Of a DNA stretch of 7,191 nucleotides, positions 1 to 6,844 are shown piece after piece (the first letter of the stretch is position 1; each line of letters opens with the position of its first letter). Source of the DNA: Xanthobacteraceae bacterium (GTDB lineage: Bacteria; Pseudomonadota; Alphaproteobacteria; Rhizobiales; Xanthobacteraceae); contig JASHRR010000086.1 of NCBI GenBank assembly GCA_030037185.1, forward strand, positions 1 to 7,191, given 5' to 3'. The position numbers and the translations under genes were made by a program. The notes under the pieces are model-generated. The model did no database searches. It saw only the letters and a list, made by a program, of their open reading frames with translations, and had not been told where the DNA came from.

Positions 1-1663
1 CGAGCAGGACACCCGCACGATCATCGCGTCTGAATCTCCCGGCGTCCATGTTTCGTTATCGAGCGATGTGCTGCCGCGGGTTCGTGAATGGCCGCGGCTG
101 TCGACCACGCTTGTCAACGCCTATCTTGAGCCGGTGCTGGTGCGCTACATCGACGATCTAAGCCGCGGCCTCGATGCGGTCGGCATTCGCACCCGCCAGC
201 GCTTTCTGATGCAGTCAAACGGCGGTGTGATGCCGTTCACGGCGGCGATTGCCGGCGGCAGGACGGTGCACACCCTGCTGTCGGGCCCTGCCGCCGGCGC
301 CTAGGCCGCAGCCCATCTGGCTCGCGCCCTCGCCCGTTCGGCTCGCCGCGCGGGCATCTCGCCCGCCCCTGCCCGCGGGCCCGAGCTTTGGCAGCCAGCG
401 GGCGAAACACGCGTGCCCTCGGGCGGTCAAGCAGGCGCGCGCGGCCTCGTCACCCTCGACATGGGAGGCACCAGCGCGGATATTGCGTTCATCGAGGCAG
501 GCGCGCCGCTCGAAGTCACGCAAGGTGTCGTCGCCCGCCGTCAGGTCGACGTGCCGGCACTCGATCTCACCACCATCTCGGCAGGCGGCGGCTCGATCGC
601 GGCGGCCGACGGCGGGGAATTCCTCAGTGTCGGGCCGACCAGCGCCGGCGCCGACCCGGGGCCCGCTTGCTACGGCGGCGGCGGGATGCAGCCGACGGTG
701 ACCGATGCGGATCTGGTCTGCGGCTTTCTCAATCCGGATTATTTCCTCGGCGGTGTCCAAACCCTCGATGTCGCAGCGGCGCAGAAAGCCTTGCGGAGAC
801 ATGTTGCGGATCCGCTGGGCATCGGCACACTCGAAGCCGCTGCGGGCATCCGCCGCATCGTCGATATCCGGATGGCCGATGAGGTGCGCGTGTTCGCGGC
901 GAAGCGCGGCGTCGATCTGACGGCGTTCACGCTGCTCCCCTTCGGCGGCGCGGGCGGGCTCCACGCGGCGGCGGTCGCGGAGGAACTCGCCATGACGCGC
1001 ATTCTGGTGCCGCCGCGGCCCGGCGCATTCTCGGCGCTGGGGCTCATCTGCACCGACGTGGTGCACGACTACATGCGCTCGGAGCTTAGGCCACTTTCGC
1101 AGGTCGATGCTGAGCATGTGGAGGAGATGTTCGTCGCCCTTGAAAGGAAGGCGCGCGCCGATATTGAAGCCGAAGGGTTGGATGCGGGGCGCGCCCACTA
1201 CGCGCGCGAGCTCGATCTGCGTTATGCCGGCCAGGGTTACGAATTGCGCACACCGCTGGACGGCCTGGCCGACGGGCGTGTGTGCGCCGGCACGCTGGCG
1301 GGCGCCCGGGCCCGGTTCGACGCGCGCCACGCCCAGATTCACGGTCACAGCGCGAAGGATCGGCCGGTGGAGGTCGTGAGCTATCGGTTGCGGCTGCGCG
1401 TCGAAGTGCCGAAATTCGAGCTGTGCGAGGAGCGATCATCGCCGCCCCGCCCTGCCGGGAAGGCCCGCAAGGGCGAACGGGAAGTCTGGTTCGACGGCGC
1501 GCGCGCGGTTGTCACGGCGCTCTACGAGCGCGACAGGCTTGATCCGGGTGCCATGCTGACGGGCCCGGCCATCGTCGAACAGTTCGATGCCACCACTGCG
1601 GTCCCGCCGGGCTGGCGCGCGTGCGTCGACGGCTTTCGCAACCTCATCCTATCGCCGTGCTAG
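1..1663 (+). pseudogene. hyuA: Hydantoinase/oxoprolinase family subunit A (HyuA), 5'-partial, interrupted by an in-frame TAG
   Basis: This is the A subunit of an ATP-dependent hydantoinase/5-oxoprolinase-type enzyme, which works with subunit B (next gene) to open a cyclic amide or carboxylate-activate a related substrate. Reading starts at base 2 in an already open frame. About 190 N-terminal residues of a normal subunit lie outside the window. The frame gives 100 codons, a TAG at 302-304, then 452 codons to the stop at 1661-1663. Family motifs flank the break: QSNGGVMPF and LLSGPAAGA before it; LDMGGTSADIAF (ATP-binding fold, codon ~153), SAGGGSIA, SAGADPGPACYG, TVTDADL and PFGGAGGLHA after it. 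The C-terminal part has RYAGQGYEL and GPAIVEQFDATTAVPPG. About 33 extra Ala/Arg/Pro-rich residues lie just after the TAG. I see no other frameshift or stop, so the lesion looks recent or is a sequencing error. A restart at GTG 413 has no visible ribosome binding site and would lack the N-terminal half of the fold. Family assignment is firm; substrate is unknown. Confidence 0.8.
302..304 (+). other. In-frame amber codon inside hyuA
   Basis: The codon lies between SGPAAGA and AAAHLARA, in the same frame as both. Relatives as I remember them often read GPAAGxQAAAHLA here, so a single C-to-T change from CAG (Gln) is the simplest cause. The TAG sits in the palindrome CCTAGG (300-305). Possible explanations are a null mutation, an assembly error, or suppression; the window cannot decide between them. 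Confidence 0.8.
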
Positions 1664-1666
1664 GAG
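1662..1666 (+). promoter_or_regulatory. Ribosome binding site of hyuB, deciding a TTG start
   Basis: AGGAG overlaps the last two bases of the hyuA stop codon and sits 5 bases before TTG 1672. It supports TTG over the in-frame GTG at 1657, which has no such site. The overlap with the hyuA stop suggests the two subunits are translationally coupled, so an upstream nonsense codon could also lower hyuB expression. Confidence 0.7.
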
Positions 1667-1671
1667 CAATC

Positions 1672-3564
1672 TTGGACGCCATCACGATCGAAATTCTGCG
1701 CAACAAGATCGCAAGCCTGATGGAGGAAATGCATTATCATTTCTACCGCTCGGGCTATTCCACCATCATCCGCGAATCGCGCGATTTTTCCTGCGTAATC
1801 CTCGACCGCGCGGGCCGGCTGATCGTGGCTCCGCCGATGTTCTTCCATGCGCCGGTCTATCGCCACTTGGTCAGCCGGATTGTCGCGGTCTATGGGCGCC
1901 CCACCCGGCGCCAGGCCGGGCAATCGCATTTGGCCGCGGCCCTCACCTCTGCGGGCTTGCCGGACGAGGTTGCAATTCGTCCGCTTGCCGCGCCAAGTCC
2001 GGGCGAGGCGGCCTCGCCACCGGCTGTGAGTGGCGCCTTGGCGGACCGGCCCGCTTACGACCCTGTCCCTGCAAGCGGGGAGAGCGAGCACCGCGCGGCC
2101 GCCGCCGATGCGATGCTGCTGGCAGCCAGCGGAGAGGCAATCCAAGACGGCGACGTGTTCGTGTGCAATCATCCTTATGAGGGCGGGCTGCCGCACGTCT
2201 CAGATATGGCATTCGTGGCGCCGGTTTTCGCCGATGGAAAGATTGTCGCCTTTGCCGGCTCGATCGCCCACAAGGCCGATCTCGGCGGCGCCGTTGCGGG
2301 CTCGACCTCCGCCAACGCCACCGAGATGTATCAGGAAGGCCTGCTGATCCCGCCGATCAAAATCCGGGACGCCGGCCGGCCGTTGCCCGATGTCGAACGG
2401 TTGATCCTCGCAAACAGCCGGCAACCGGCGCTGGTGCGCGGCGACATGAACGCGCAGATCGCCGTCACTCAAATGGGTGCCGCCCGCGTGAAGGAATTAT
2501 GTGGGCGGTTCGGTGCAGCGACATTGTGCGAGGCGTTTGCCGCCATTCTAAGGGCTGCCGCCAATGGACTGCGCGCGGCCATTGCGAAGCTGCCCGCGGG
2601 CGTGACAGCGTCGGCGGAGGGCTTTCTCGACAGCGATGGCGTGGTGACGGATCGGCCGATCAAGCTTGCCGTCGCGGTCACCGTCGAAGACGACACCGTA
2701 ATATTCGATTTCTCGGCGAGCGACCCGCAGGCAGCCGGTCCGGTGAACCTGCGACCATCGATGGTCGAAGCCTGCGTGTTCTATTGCCTGATCGGCATGC
2801 TCGATCCCAGGCTTGCCTTCAACGACGGCATGCGCGATGGGGTGCGCTTGGTGTTCGCGCCGCGCACGGTCGTCAATGCGGAACCGCCGGCTGCGGTCTC
2901 GAACTACCAGATGGTCAATCTCAAGCTGGTCGACGTCATCCTGGAGGCGCTTGCCAAATTGCATCCTGCCCGCGCCGTCGCCAACGCCGGCTCCTCGAGC
3001 GCGCTCTGCATTGCGTGGCGGCAGGGGCGACCCGGCCAATCGACCATGCAGTATGAGATCATTGGCTCGGCCTATGGCGGCGGGACCGGCCACGACGGCG
3101 CCTCGGCAACCGCCACGCACCTGAGCAATCTGCACATTACGCCGATCGAGATTCTCGAAGCGGAATTTCCGTGCCGGATCACCAGATTTGATCTCATAGC
3201 GGATTCCGGGGGCGCCGGCCGCTGGCGCGGCGGCTTGAGCATGAGGCGCGAATATGAACTGTTGGCAGACGCGACGGTGATCCGCCGATTCGACAAGTCG
3301 CGGTTTCCCCCACAGGGGCTAGCCGCTGGCGGGCCGGGAGGACGCAGCCGGTTCGTGGTGCGGCTCGGCGCCGCAGACGAACGCGAAGTGCCTGCATCGG
3401 GCCGTTTCGAGATGAAGGCCGGGGAGCGCTTTGTGGTGCAATCGGCCGGGGGCGGCGGCTACGGCGACCCCCGCCTGCGCGATCGCAGTGCCATCGACCG
3501 CGACATGGCGGAGGGCTATGTTTCGGCACCGGGGACCGCCGCGAACAACAGCTCGCGCGCATGA
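1672..3564 (+). CDS. hyuB: Hydantoinase/oxoprolinase family subunit B (HyuB) with a ~64-residue insertion
   Basis: This is subunit B of the HyuAB-type enzyme, cytosolic, 630 residues. The TTG start gives MDAITIEILRNK, the usual opening of the family, and is backed by AGGAG 5 bases upstream. Motifs in order: RESRDFSCVILD (35-45), GDVFVCNHPYEGGLPHVSD (160-178, with His175 and Asp178 as likely metal ligands), GSIAHKADLGG (196-206), VRGDMNAQIA (255-264), GGGTGHDG (469-476), DSGGAGRWRGG (511-521) and the C-terminal GGGGYGDPRLRD (593-604). Relatives usually run from the VYG at 73-75 to GDVF in about ten residues. Here roughly 75 residues rich in Ala, Pro and Arg intervene (76-150), without breaking the frame. 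The very C-terminus (GTAANNSSRA) is also unlike the usual family tail. It lies 8 bases after hyuA and 34 before the binding-protein gene, so co-transcription is likely. Family is certain; the substrate (hydantoin, N-methylhydantoin, 5-oxoproline or other) is not. Confidence 0.93.
   Translation: MDAITIEILRNKIASLMEEMHYHFYRSGYSTIIRESRDFSCVILDRAGRLIVAPPMFFHAPVYRHLVSRIVAVYGRPTRRQAGQSHLAAALTSAGLPDEVAIRPLAAPSPGEAASPPAVSGALADRPAYDPVPASGESEHRAAAADAMLLAASGEAIQDGDVFVCNHPYEGGLPHVSDMAFVAPVFADGKIVAFAGSIAHKADLGGAVAGSTSANATEMYQEGLLIPPIKIRDAGRPLPDVERLILANSRQPALVRGDMNAQIAVTQMGAARVKELCGRFGAATLCEAFAAILRAAANGLRAAIAKLPAGVTASAEGFLDSDGVVTDRPIKLAVAVTVEDDTVIFDFSASDPQAAGPVNLRPSMVEACVFYCLIGMLDPRLAFNDGMRDGVRLVFAPRTVVNAEPPAAVSNYQMVNLKLVDVILEALAKLHPARAVANAGSSSALCIAWRQGRPGQSTMQYEIIGSAYGGGTGHDGASATATHLSNLHITPIEILEAEFPCRITRFDLIADSGGAGRWRGGLSMRREYELLADATVIRRFDKSRFPPQGLAAGGPGGRSRFVVRLGAADEREVPASGRFEMKAGERFVVQSAGGGGYGDPRLRDRSAIDRDMAEGYVSAPGTAANNSSRA
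1895..2084 (+). repeat. Cluster of four hairpins inside the hyuB insertion
   Basis: Four inverted repeats follow each other within 190 bases, all inside the extra segment of HyuB: GGCGCC 1895-1900 with 1907-1912; CGGACGA 1961-1967 with TCGTCCG 1977-1983; GGCGAGGC 2002-2009 with GCCTCGCC 2011-2018; and CTGTCCCTGC 2063-2072 with GCGGGGAGAG 2075-2084 (one mismatch, one G-T pair). An 8-base direct repeat GCTTGCCG also occurs at 1955-1962 and 1983-1990. The density and the coincidence with the extra protein segment suggest an inserted palindromic element that stayed in frame. GC-rich DNA gives some such pairs by chance, so the element's limits are uncertain. Confidence 0.45.
2059..2090 (+). repeat. 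Candidate copy of a dispersed palindromic repeat (CCCCGCAAGCGGGG type)
   Basis: The hairpin reads CCCTGCAAGCGGGGAGAG over 2067-2084. It resembles an abundant intergenic palindrome that I recall from Bradyrhizobium-like genomes, with core TCTCCCCGCAAGCGGGGAGA; I count only a few substitutions. Here it is translated as residues ~130-140 of HyuB (DPVPASGESEH). The resemblance is from memory and was not searched. Confidence 0.4.
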
Positions 3565-3588
3565 CCTGCGGCGGTGGTTGCGATACGC

Positions 3589-3594
3589 GGAGGG
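3589..3594 (+). promoter_or_regulatory. Ribosome binding site of the Bug/TctC gene
   Basis: GGAGGG lies 4 bases before ATG 3599, and AAGG directly abuts the start. It fixes the start at 3599, which also places a signal peptide at the N-terminus. The open frame extends upstream into hyuB but should not be used. Confidence 0.65.
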
Positions 3595-3598
3595 AAGG

Positions 3599-4588
3599 AT
3601 GATACCGGCACTGCAGCGCATCGCAGCGATGACGCTCGCCGCCGTTGCGGTCTGCGATGCCGTGTCAAGCGATGCGCAGGATACTTCTGCGTCGTCCTTC
3701 CCGGCACGCACCGTCAAGCTTGTCGTGCCGGCGGCCGGCGGCTCGACGACCGACACCCTCGCGCGGATCATGGCCGACGAGCTTGCGCGCCGGTGGGGCA
3801 AGCCGGTGATCGTCGAAAACATCAGCGGCGGCATGGTGCTCGGCGCCGCCCAGGTGTTTCGCGCCGCCCCCGACGGCTACACCTTGATGGTGAGCCCGCC
3901 GGCGCAAGTCACATTCATTCATCTCCTGTATCGCGACCTTGCTTTCGACCCGCTGCGTTTCGTGCCCGTCGCGTTGCTTGCGAAGGTCGCAAACGCCCTG
4001 GTGGTGCGCAGTGATCTGCGAGCCAATACTGTCGGGGAACTGATTGCCTACGCAAAGGCCAACCCCGGTCAGTTGACCTACGGCTCGCAGGGGGCCGGCT
4101 CGACCGCCCATCTTTCGGCGAAAGAACTCGAAGTGCTCGGCAACATCAAGATGGTGCACGTTCCCTATCGCGGCGCGGTGCCGGCGCTCAACGACGTCAT
4201 CGCCGGCCATATTGACATGTTCTTCGATACGCTTGCCACCTCGGTGCCGCTATATCGCGCCGGCAAGGTGAAAATTCTTGCGGTCGGTGGCGCCGAGCGC
4301 TCGCCGGTCATTGCCGAGGTGCCGACGCTTGCGGAATCCGGATTGCCGGGCTTTCGTTCGGTCACCTGGTTTGCCGTCGTGGCGCCCCCCGCAACGCCTG
4401 GCGCTTTGGCCGACAAGGTCAACCGCGACGTCGTTGATGGTCTGAACAAGCCCGATGTCGCCGAAAGCCTCGCCAGGCTCACCCTGGAGCCGATGATCGG
4501 CTCGCCGGCCGATGCCGCCAGGTTCTTTGCGGAAGAGACCAAACTTTGGGGCAAGGTGATTGCCGACGCGCGCATCAACATAGAGTGA
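3599..4588 (+). CDS. Tripartite tricarboxylate transporter substrate-binding protein (Bug/TctC family)
   Basis: This is a 329-residue periplasmic binding protein of the Bug/TctC family, which captures carboxylates, amino-acid-like or aromatic acids for TctAB-type transporters or for sensing. The first ~26 residues form a Sec signal peptide: Arg7, a hydrophobic stretch IAAMTLAAVAV, and a likely cut after SDA. The mature part shows the family pattern: FPARTVKLVVPAAGGSTTD near residues 33-51, then LARIMADELARRWGKPVIVEN, AAPDGYTLMV, LTYGSQGAGSTAHLSAK, VPYRGAVPALNDVIAGHIDMFFD and PTLAESGLPGF. Length is normal for the family (about 320-330). It follows hyuB by 34 bases on the same strand, so the ligand may be the substrate or a product of the HyuAB enzyme; that is inference. 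No TctA or TctB membrane gene is in the window. Such orphan binding proteins are common, so the transporter may lie elsewhere. Confidence 0.93.
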   Translation: MIPALQRIAAMTLAAVAVCDAVSSDAQDTSASSFPARTVKLVVPAAGGSTTDTLARIMADELARRWGKPVIVENISGGMVLGAAQVFRAAPDGYTLMVSPPAQVTFIHLLYRDLAFDPLRFVPVALLAKVANALVVRSDLRANTVGELIAYAKANPGQLTYGSQGAGSTAHLSAKELEVLGNIKMVHVPYRGAVPALNDVIAGHIDMFFDTLATSVPLYRAGKVKILAVGGAERSPVIAEVPTLAESGLPGFRSVTWFAVVAPPATPGALADKVNRDVVDGLNKPDVAESLARLTLEPMIGSPADAARFFAEETKLWGKVIADARINIE

Positions 4589-4609
4589 TATGCCCCCGGA
4601 TCGCAGCGT

Positions 4610-5752
4610 CTAAGGCACCGGCGTGTCGGCTGCAATGCTCATCTGATGGCCGCGCCAGACGAACTCGGTGCCGATCCACGCGTCGAACCACAGTATCGGC
4701 AGGAGCAGGTCGCGCAGCAACGCCGCAAGCGCATAGATCGGCGGTAACGGCCACTGCGCCACTTTCGCCAGCGCGATTTCGGCGCCGTACCACACGAGCG
4801 CAAGCGGCGCGACTGTGGCGAAGACCGCCACGTCGGCCGCGCACGCTGCATAACCGGCGGCAATGAGCGGGAAGACCGCGCCGCCGACGATCTCCGGCAC
4901 GAAATAGAGGGGAAAACTCGATCGCCGCAATCGCGCCCAACGGGTCTGGCGTCGCCACACCTCGGTCAGGCGGCGCCGACCGAGCGGCTGCTGGAACGGC
5001 GGAGCAGCGAGCCGCACCCGCAGGCCGGCCGCCCTAACGATCTTGGTCGAAGCCGCATCTTCGGCGATTTCGGCGGCCAACGCTCCGATGCCGCCGACGC
5101 GTTCAAGGTCCGCACGCCGCCACAGCATCGTCTTGCCTTGAGCGAAACCGAGGCCGAGGGCATCCGCAACATACTGCGCCCGGACCTGGTATGTGTTGAG
5201 GAACGCGCATTCGAGTCCTGCCCAGAATCCCACCGGCCGGCAGCCCACCGGCGGCGAGCATACGAGGCCCGTGTCCGGCTTCCAAGCGGCAAGCAGACGA
5301 CGGATATAATCCGGCGGCATCAGCACGTTGGAATCCGCCATGATGATCCAGTCGTATTTGGCCGCCCGCCAACCCTTGACACAATTGTTGAGCTTGGGGT
5401 TTTGGCTGATGCAGTCGTCACCGACCAATAGCCGCGCCTCGGACTGCGGGTGAGCCGCGATCAATTCTTGCACCACCGCAATGGCCGGGTCGCGCGGCGA
5501 CGCGATGCAAAAGATCACTTCGTATCCCGGGTAATCGAGGTGGAACGAGGTACGCAGCGTCTCTTCGAGAAAATTGTCGAGGCCGCAGACCGGCCGCACG
5601 ATGCTCACGGGCGGTGTGGCCGGGGGGGCCACACGTTTCGATTGCGCTGGCGGCCTCGGCCGGCATCGCCAGCCTGCGATGATGACGCTGGCGATATGGA
5701 ATACGAAGGCAGTGCCGCAGAATAACGCGGCTGCAACGGCCGAGGCTGTCAT
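4610..5752 (-). CDS. Membrane glycosyltransferase of family GT21 (ceramide glucosyltransferase-like)
   Basis: This is a 380-residue inner-membrane enzyme transferring a sugar from a nucleotide sugar to a lipid acceptor on the cytosolic face. An N-terminal membrane helix (residues ~4-27) precedes the catalytic domain PVSIVRPVCGLDNFLEETL. The GT21 signature D,D,D,(Q/R)xxRW is complete: Asp88 (SPRDPA), Asp140 (MADSNV), Asp232 (AEIAEDAAS) and RQTRW at 268-272. NPKLNN at 118-123 is also typical. Hydrophobic segments follow at ~285-330 and 338-360. The start at 5752 puts the first helix right after Met; I see no good ribosome binding site, and a TTG 60 bases upstream is less likely. Alphaproteobacterial relatives glycosylate ceramide or diacylglycerol. 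The hopanoid enzyme HpnI belongs to the same broad group, but the motif wording here fits the Agrobacterium-type GT21 better. It converges with the binding-protein gene (21-base gap) and diverges from the phosphoesterase gene. Confidence 0.9.
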   Translation of the reverse strand: MTASAVAAALFCGTAFVFHIASVIIAGWRCRPRPPAQSKRVAPPATPPVSIVRPVCGLDNFLEETLRTSFHLDYPGYEVIFCIASPRDPAIAVVQELIAAHPQSEARLLVGDDCISQNPKLNNCVKGWRAAKYDWIIMADSNVLMPPDYIRRLLAAWKPDTGLVCSPPVGCRPVGFWAGLECAFLNTYQVRAQYVADALGLGFAQGKTMLWRRADLERVGGIGALAAEIAEDAASTKIVRAAGLRVRLAAPPFQQPLGRRRLTEVWRRQTRWARLRRSSFPLYFVPEIVGGAVFPLIAAGYAACAADVAVFATVAPLALVWYGAEIALAKVAQWPLPPIYALAALLRDLLLPILWFDAWIGTEFVWRGHQMSIAADTPVP

Positions 5753-5774
5753 GCGCTGATGCCATAGGTGCTTC

Positions 5775-5804
5775 GAATGACAGTCTCGTGACGGCTTGTC
5801 ATTC
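5775..5804. promoter_or_regulatory. Inverted repeat in the divergent intergenic region, possible operator
   Basis: GAATGACA (5775-5782) and TGTCATTC (5797-5804) are perfect inverted 8-base arms with a 14-base spacer, so equivalent positions are 22 bases (two helical turns) apart. Read outward, the left arm gives CTGTCAT on the minus strand (5783-5777) toward the glycosyltransferase gene. The right arm gives TTGTCAT (5796-5802) toward the phosphoesterase gene. CTGTCAT is the classic PhoB half-site, but PhoB normally uses direct repeats 11 bases apart; the second half on the plus strand (TCGCAAT, 5807-5813) matches only 3 of 7. A weak -10-like TAGATT lies at 5824-5829. The rest of 5753-5885 shows no clear promoter. 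Confidence 0.3.
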
Positions 5805-5871
5805 AGTCGCAATACGCACCCTCTAGATTCGCCAGGGTGTGTAAACTGAGATTCGCACAGTCAGGCAAAAC

Positions 5872-5877
5872 AAGAGG
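5872..5877 (+). promoter_or_regulatory. Ribosome binding site of the LpxH-like gene
   Basis: AAGAGG lies 8 bases before GTG 5886, a good distance. The GTG at 5877 overlaps this site and is unlikely to be the start. ATG 5901, five codons further on, is a possible alternative with a weaker AAGG upstream. Confidence 0.5.
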
Positions 5878-5885
5878 TGCATATC

Positions 5886-6737
5886 GTGACAGAAGGCGGC
5901 ATGCGGCATTTTCGCGCCCTCTTCATTTCCGACGTCCATCTTGGCGCGCGAGGATGCCAAGCCGAGCTTCTTCTCGATTTCCTGCGCTACCACGATGCGG
6001 ACAGCATTTATCTCGTCGGCGACATCGTCGACGGCTGGCGGTTACGATCGTCGTGGTATTGGCCGCAAACTCATAACGACGTGGTGCAAAAGCTGCTGCG
6101 TAAAGCGCGCAAAGGGGCCCGGATGATCTATGTACCGGGCAACCACGACGAGTTTTTGCGTCAATACTACGGCACGCATTTCGGCGGCATCGAAGTTGCC
6201 GAGCGCTACATCCATTACGGCGCCGATGGCCGCCGCTACCTGGTGATCCACGGTGATCATTTCGATCTCGTGGTGACGCAGGCACGCTGGCTCGCCCACT
6301 TGGGAGATTACGCCTATACGGTCGCGATCGTCGCCAACCGTATTTTCAACAAGCTTCGCCGACGCTTTGGGTTTGGTTACTGGTCGCTCTCTCAATGGGC
6401 GAAGCACAAAGTCAAAAACGCCGTCAACTACATCGGTGCATTTGAGAAAACCCTGGTGCTCGAGGCCCGGCGGAGCGCGACCGACGGCGTGATTTGCGGC
6501 CATATTCACCATGCCACCATCCGCAATGACTTCGGCGTCACCTATATCAATTGCGGCGACTGGGTCGAAAGCTGCACGGCGGTTGCCGAACACCCGGATG
6601 GGCGGTTCGAGATCATCACCTGGACCGCGATGTCGCCGCACCAAGGGCCCGACCAGGAGGCACTGCGTGACGCCGAGCTCGCACCTCACGCCGGAGATTC
6701 GGCGGCGAGCGAAGACGACTTGGTGGATGCGATATAA
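5886..6737 (+). CDS. LpxH-like calcineurin-type metallophosphoesterase (UDP-2,3-diacylglucosamine diphosphatase family)
   Basis: This is a 283-residue cytosolic or peripheral-membrane dimetal phosphoesterase of the YbbF/LpxH group. All metal-site motifs are present: SDVHLG (15-20, Asp16 and His18), GDIVDGW (45-51, Asp46), GNHDE (85-89, Asn86 and His87), IHGDHFD (121-127, His122) and CGHIHH (204-209, His206 and His208), followed by NCGDWVES. The domain is complete and the length is normal for the alphaproteobacterial type, which is longer than E. coli LpxH (about 240). E. coli LpxH cleaves UDP-2,3-diacylglucosamine to lipid X in lipid A synthesis. Many Alphaproteobacteria use LpxI for that step and keep LpxH-like paralogues of unclear substrate, so the exact reaction is open. 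It is transcribed away from the GT21 gene, sharing a 133-base upstream region, which hints at a role in the same lipid pathway. The last ~35 residues are acidic and poorly conserved. Confidence 0.9.
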   Translation: MTEGGMRHFRALFISDVHLGARGCQAELLLDFLRYHDADSIYLVGDIVDGWRLRSSWYWPQTHNDVVQKLLRKARKGARMIYVPGNHDEFLRQYYGTHFGGIEVAERYIHYGADGRRYLVIHGDHFDLVVTQARWLAHLGDYAYTVAIVANRIFNKLRRRFGFGYWSLSQWAKHKVKNAVNYIGAFEKTLVLEARRSATDGVICGHIHHATIRNDFGVTYINCGDWVESCTAVAEHPDGRFEIITWTAMSPHQGPDQEALRDAELAPHAGDSAASEDDLVDAI

Positions 6738-6844
6738 CCTCGATGAGGGTCCGGCTGGTGGTGGCCGGCCCGACGTTAAATTGTCGAAACCATCACGGGC
6801 GACGTGGCGAGGGCTCGACTTAAACGGGTAGAGGCGGGCGGCAT

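Noticed and set aside
302..304. Pyrrolysine or programmed recoding at the TAG
   Set aside because: No downstream stem-loop signal of a known recoding type and no pyl context are visible. A point mutation or read error is simpler.
215..1348. Long minus-strand open frame of 377 codons opposite hyuA
   Set aside because: It is the antisense shadow of a strongly recognisable HyuA frame in GC-rich DNA. Its translation is rich in Arg, Ala and Gly and shows no family motif.
2548..3135. Minus-strand open frame of 195 codons opposite hyuB
   Set aside because: It is the shadow of a conserved HyuB region and has no recognisable domain.
3431..3598. Upstream extension of the Bug/TctC frame into hyuB
   Set aside because: The extension would bury the signal peptide and lacks a ribosome binding site; ATG 3599 has GGAGGG at a suitable distance.
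4589..4609. Bidirectional terminator between the convergent binding-protein and GT21 genes
   Set aside because: The gap is 21 bases and shows no stem followed by T residues.
4610..5752. Naming the glycosyltransferase HpnI
   Set aside because: Both are GT21-like, but no hpn neighbours other than an ambiguous UPF0104 protein are in view, and the motif wording fits the ceramide/diacylglycerol type better.
6751..6768. Hairpin CCGGC...GCCGG in the gap after the LpxH-like gene, considered as a terminator
   Set aside because: The stem is only 5 pairs, with no T-run on either strand; it could easily be chance at this GC content. Nothing else clear is seen in 6738-6844.
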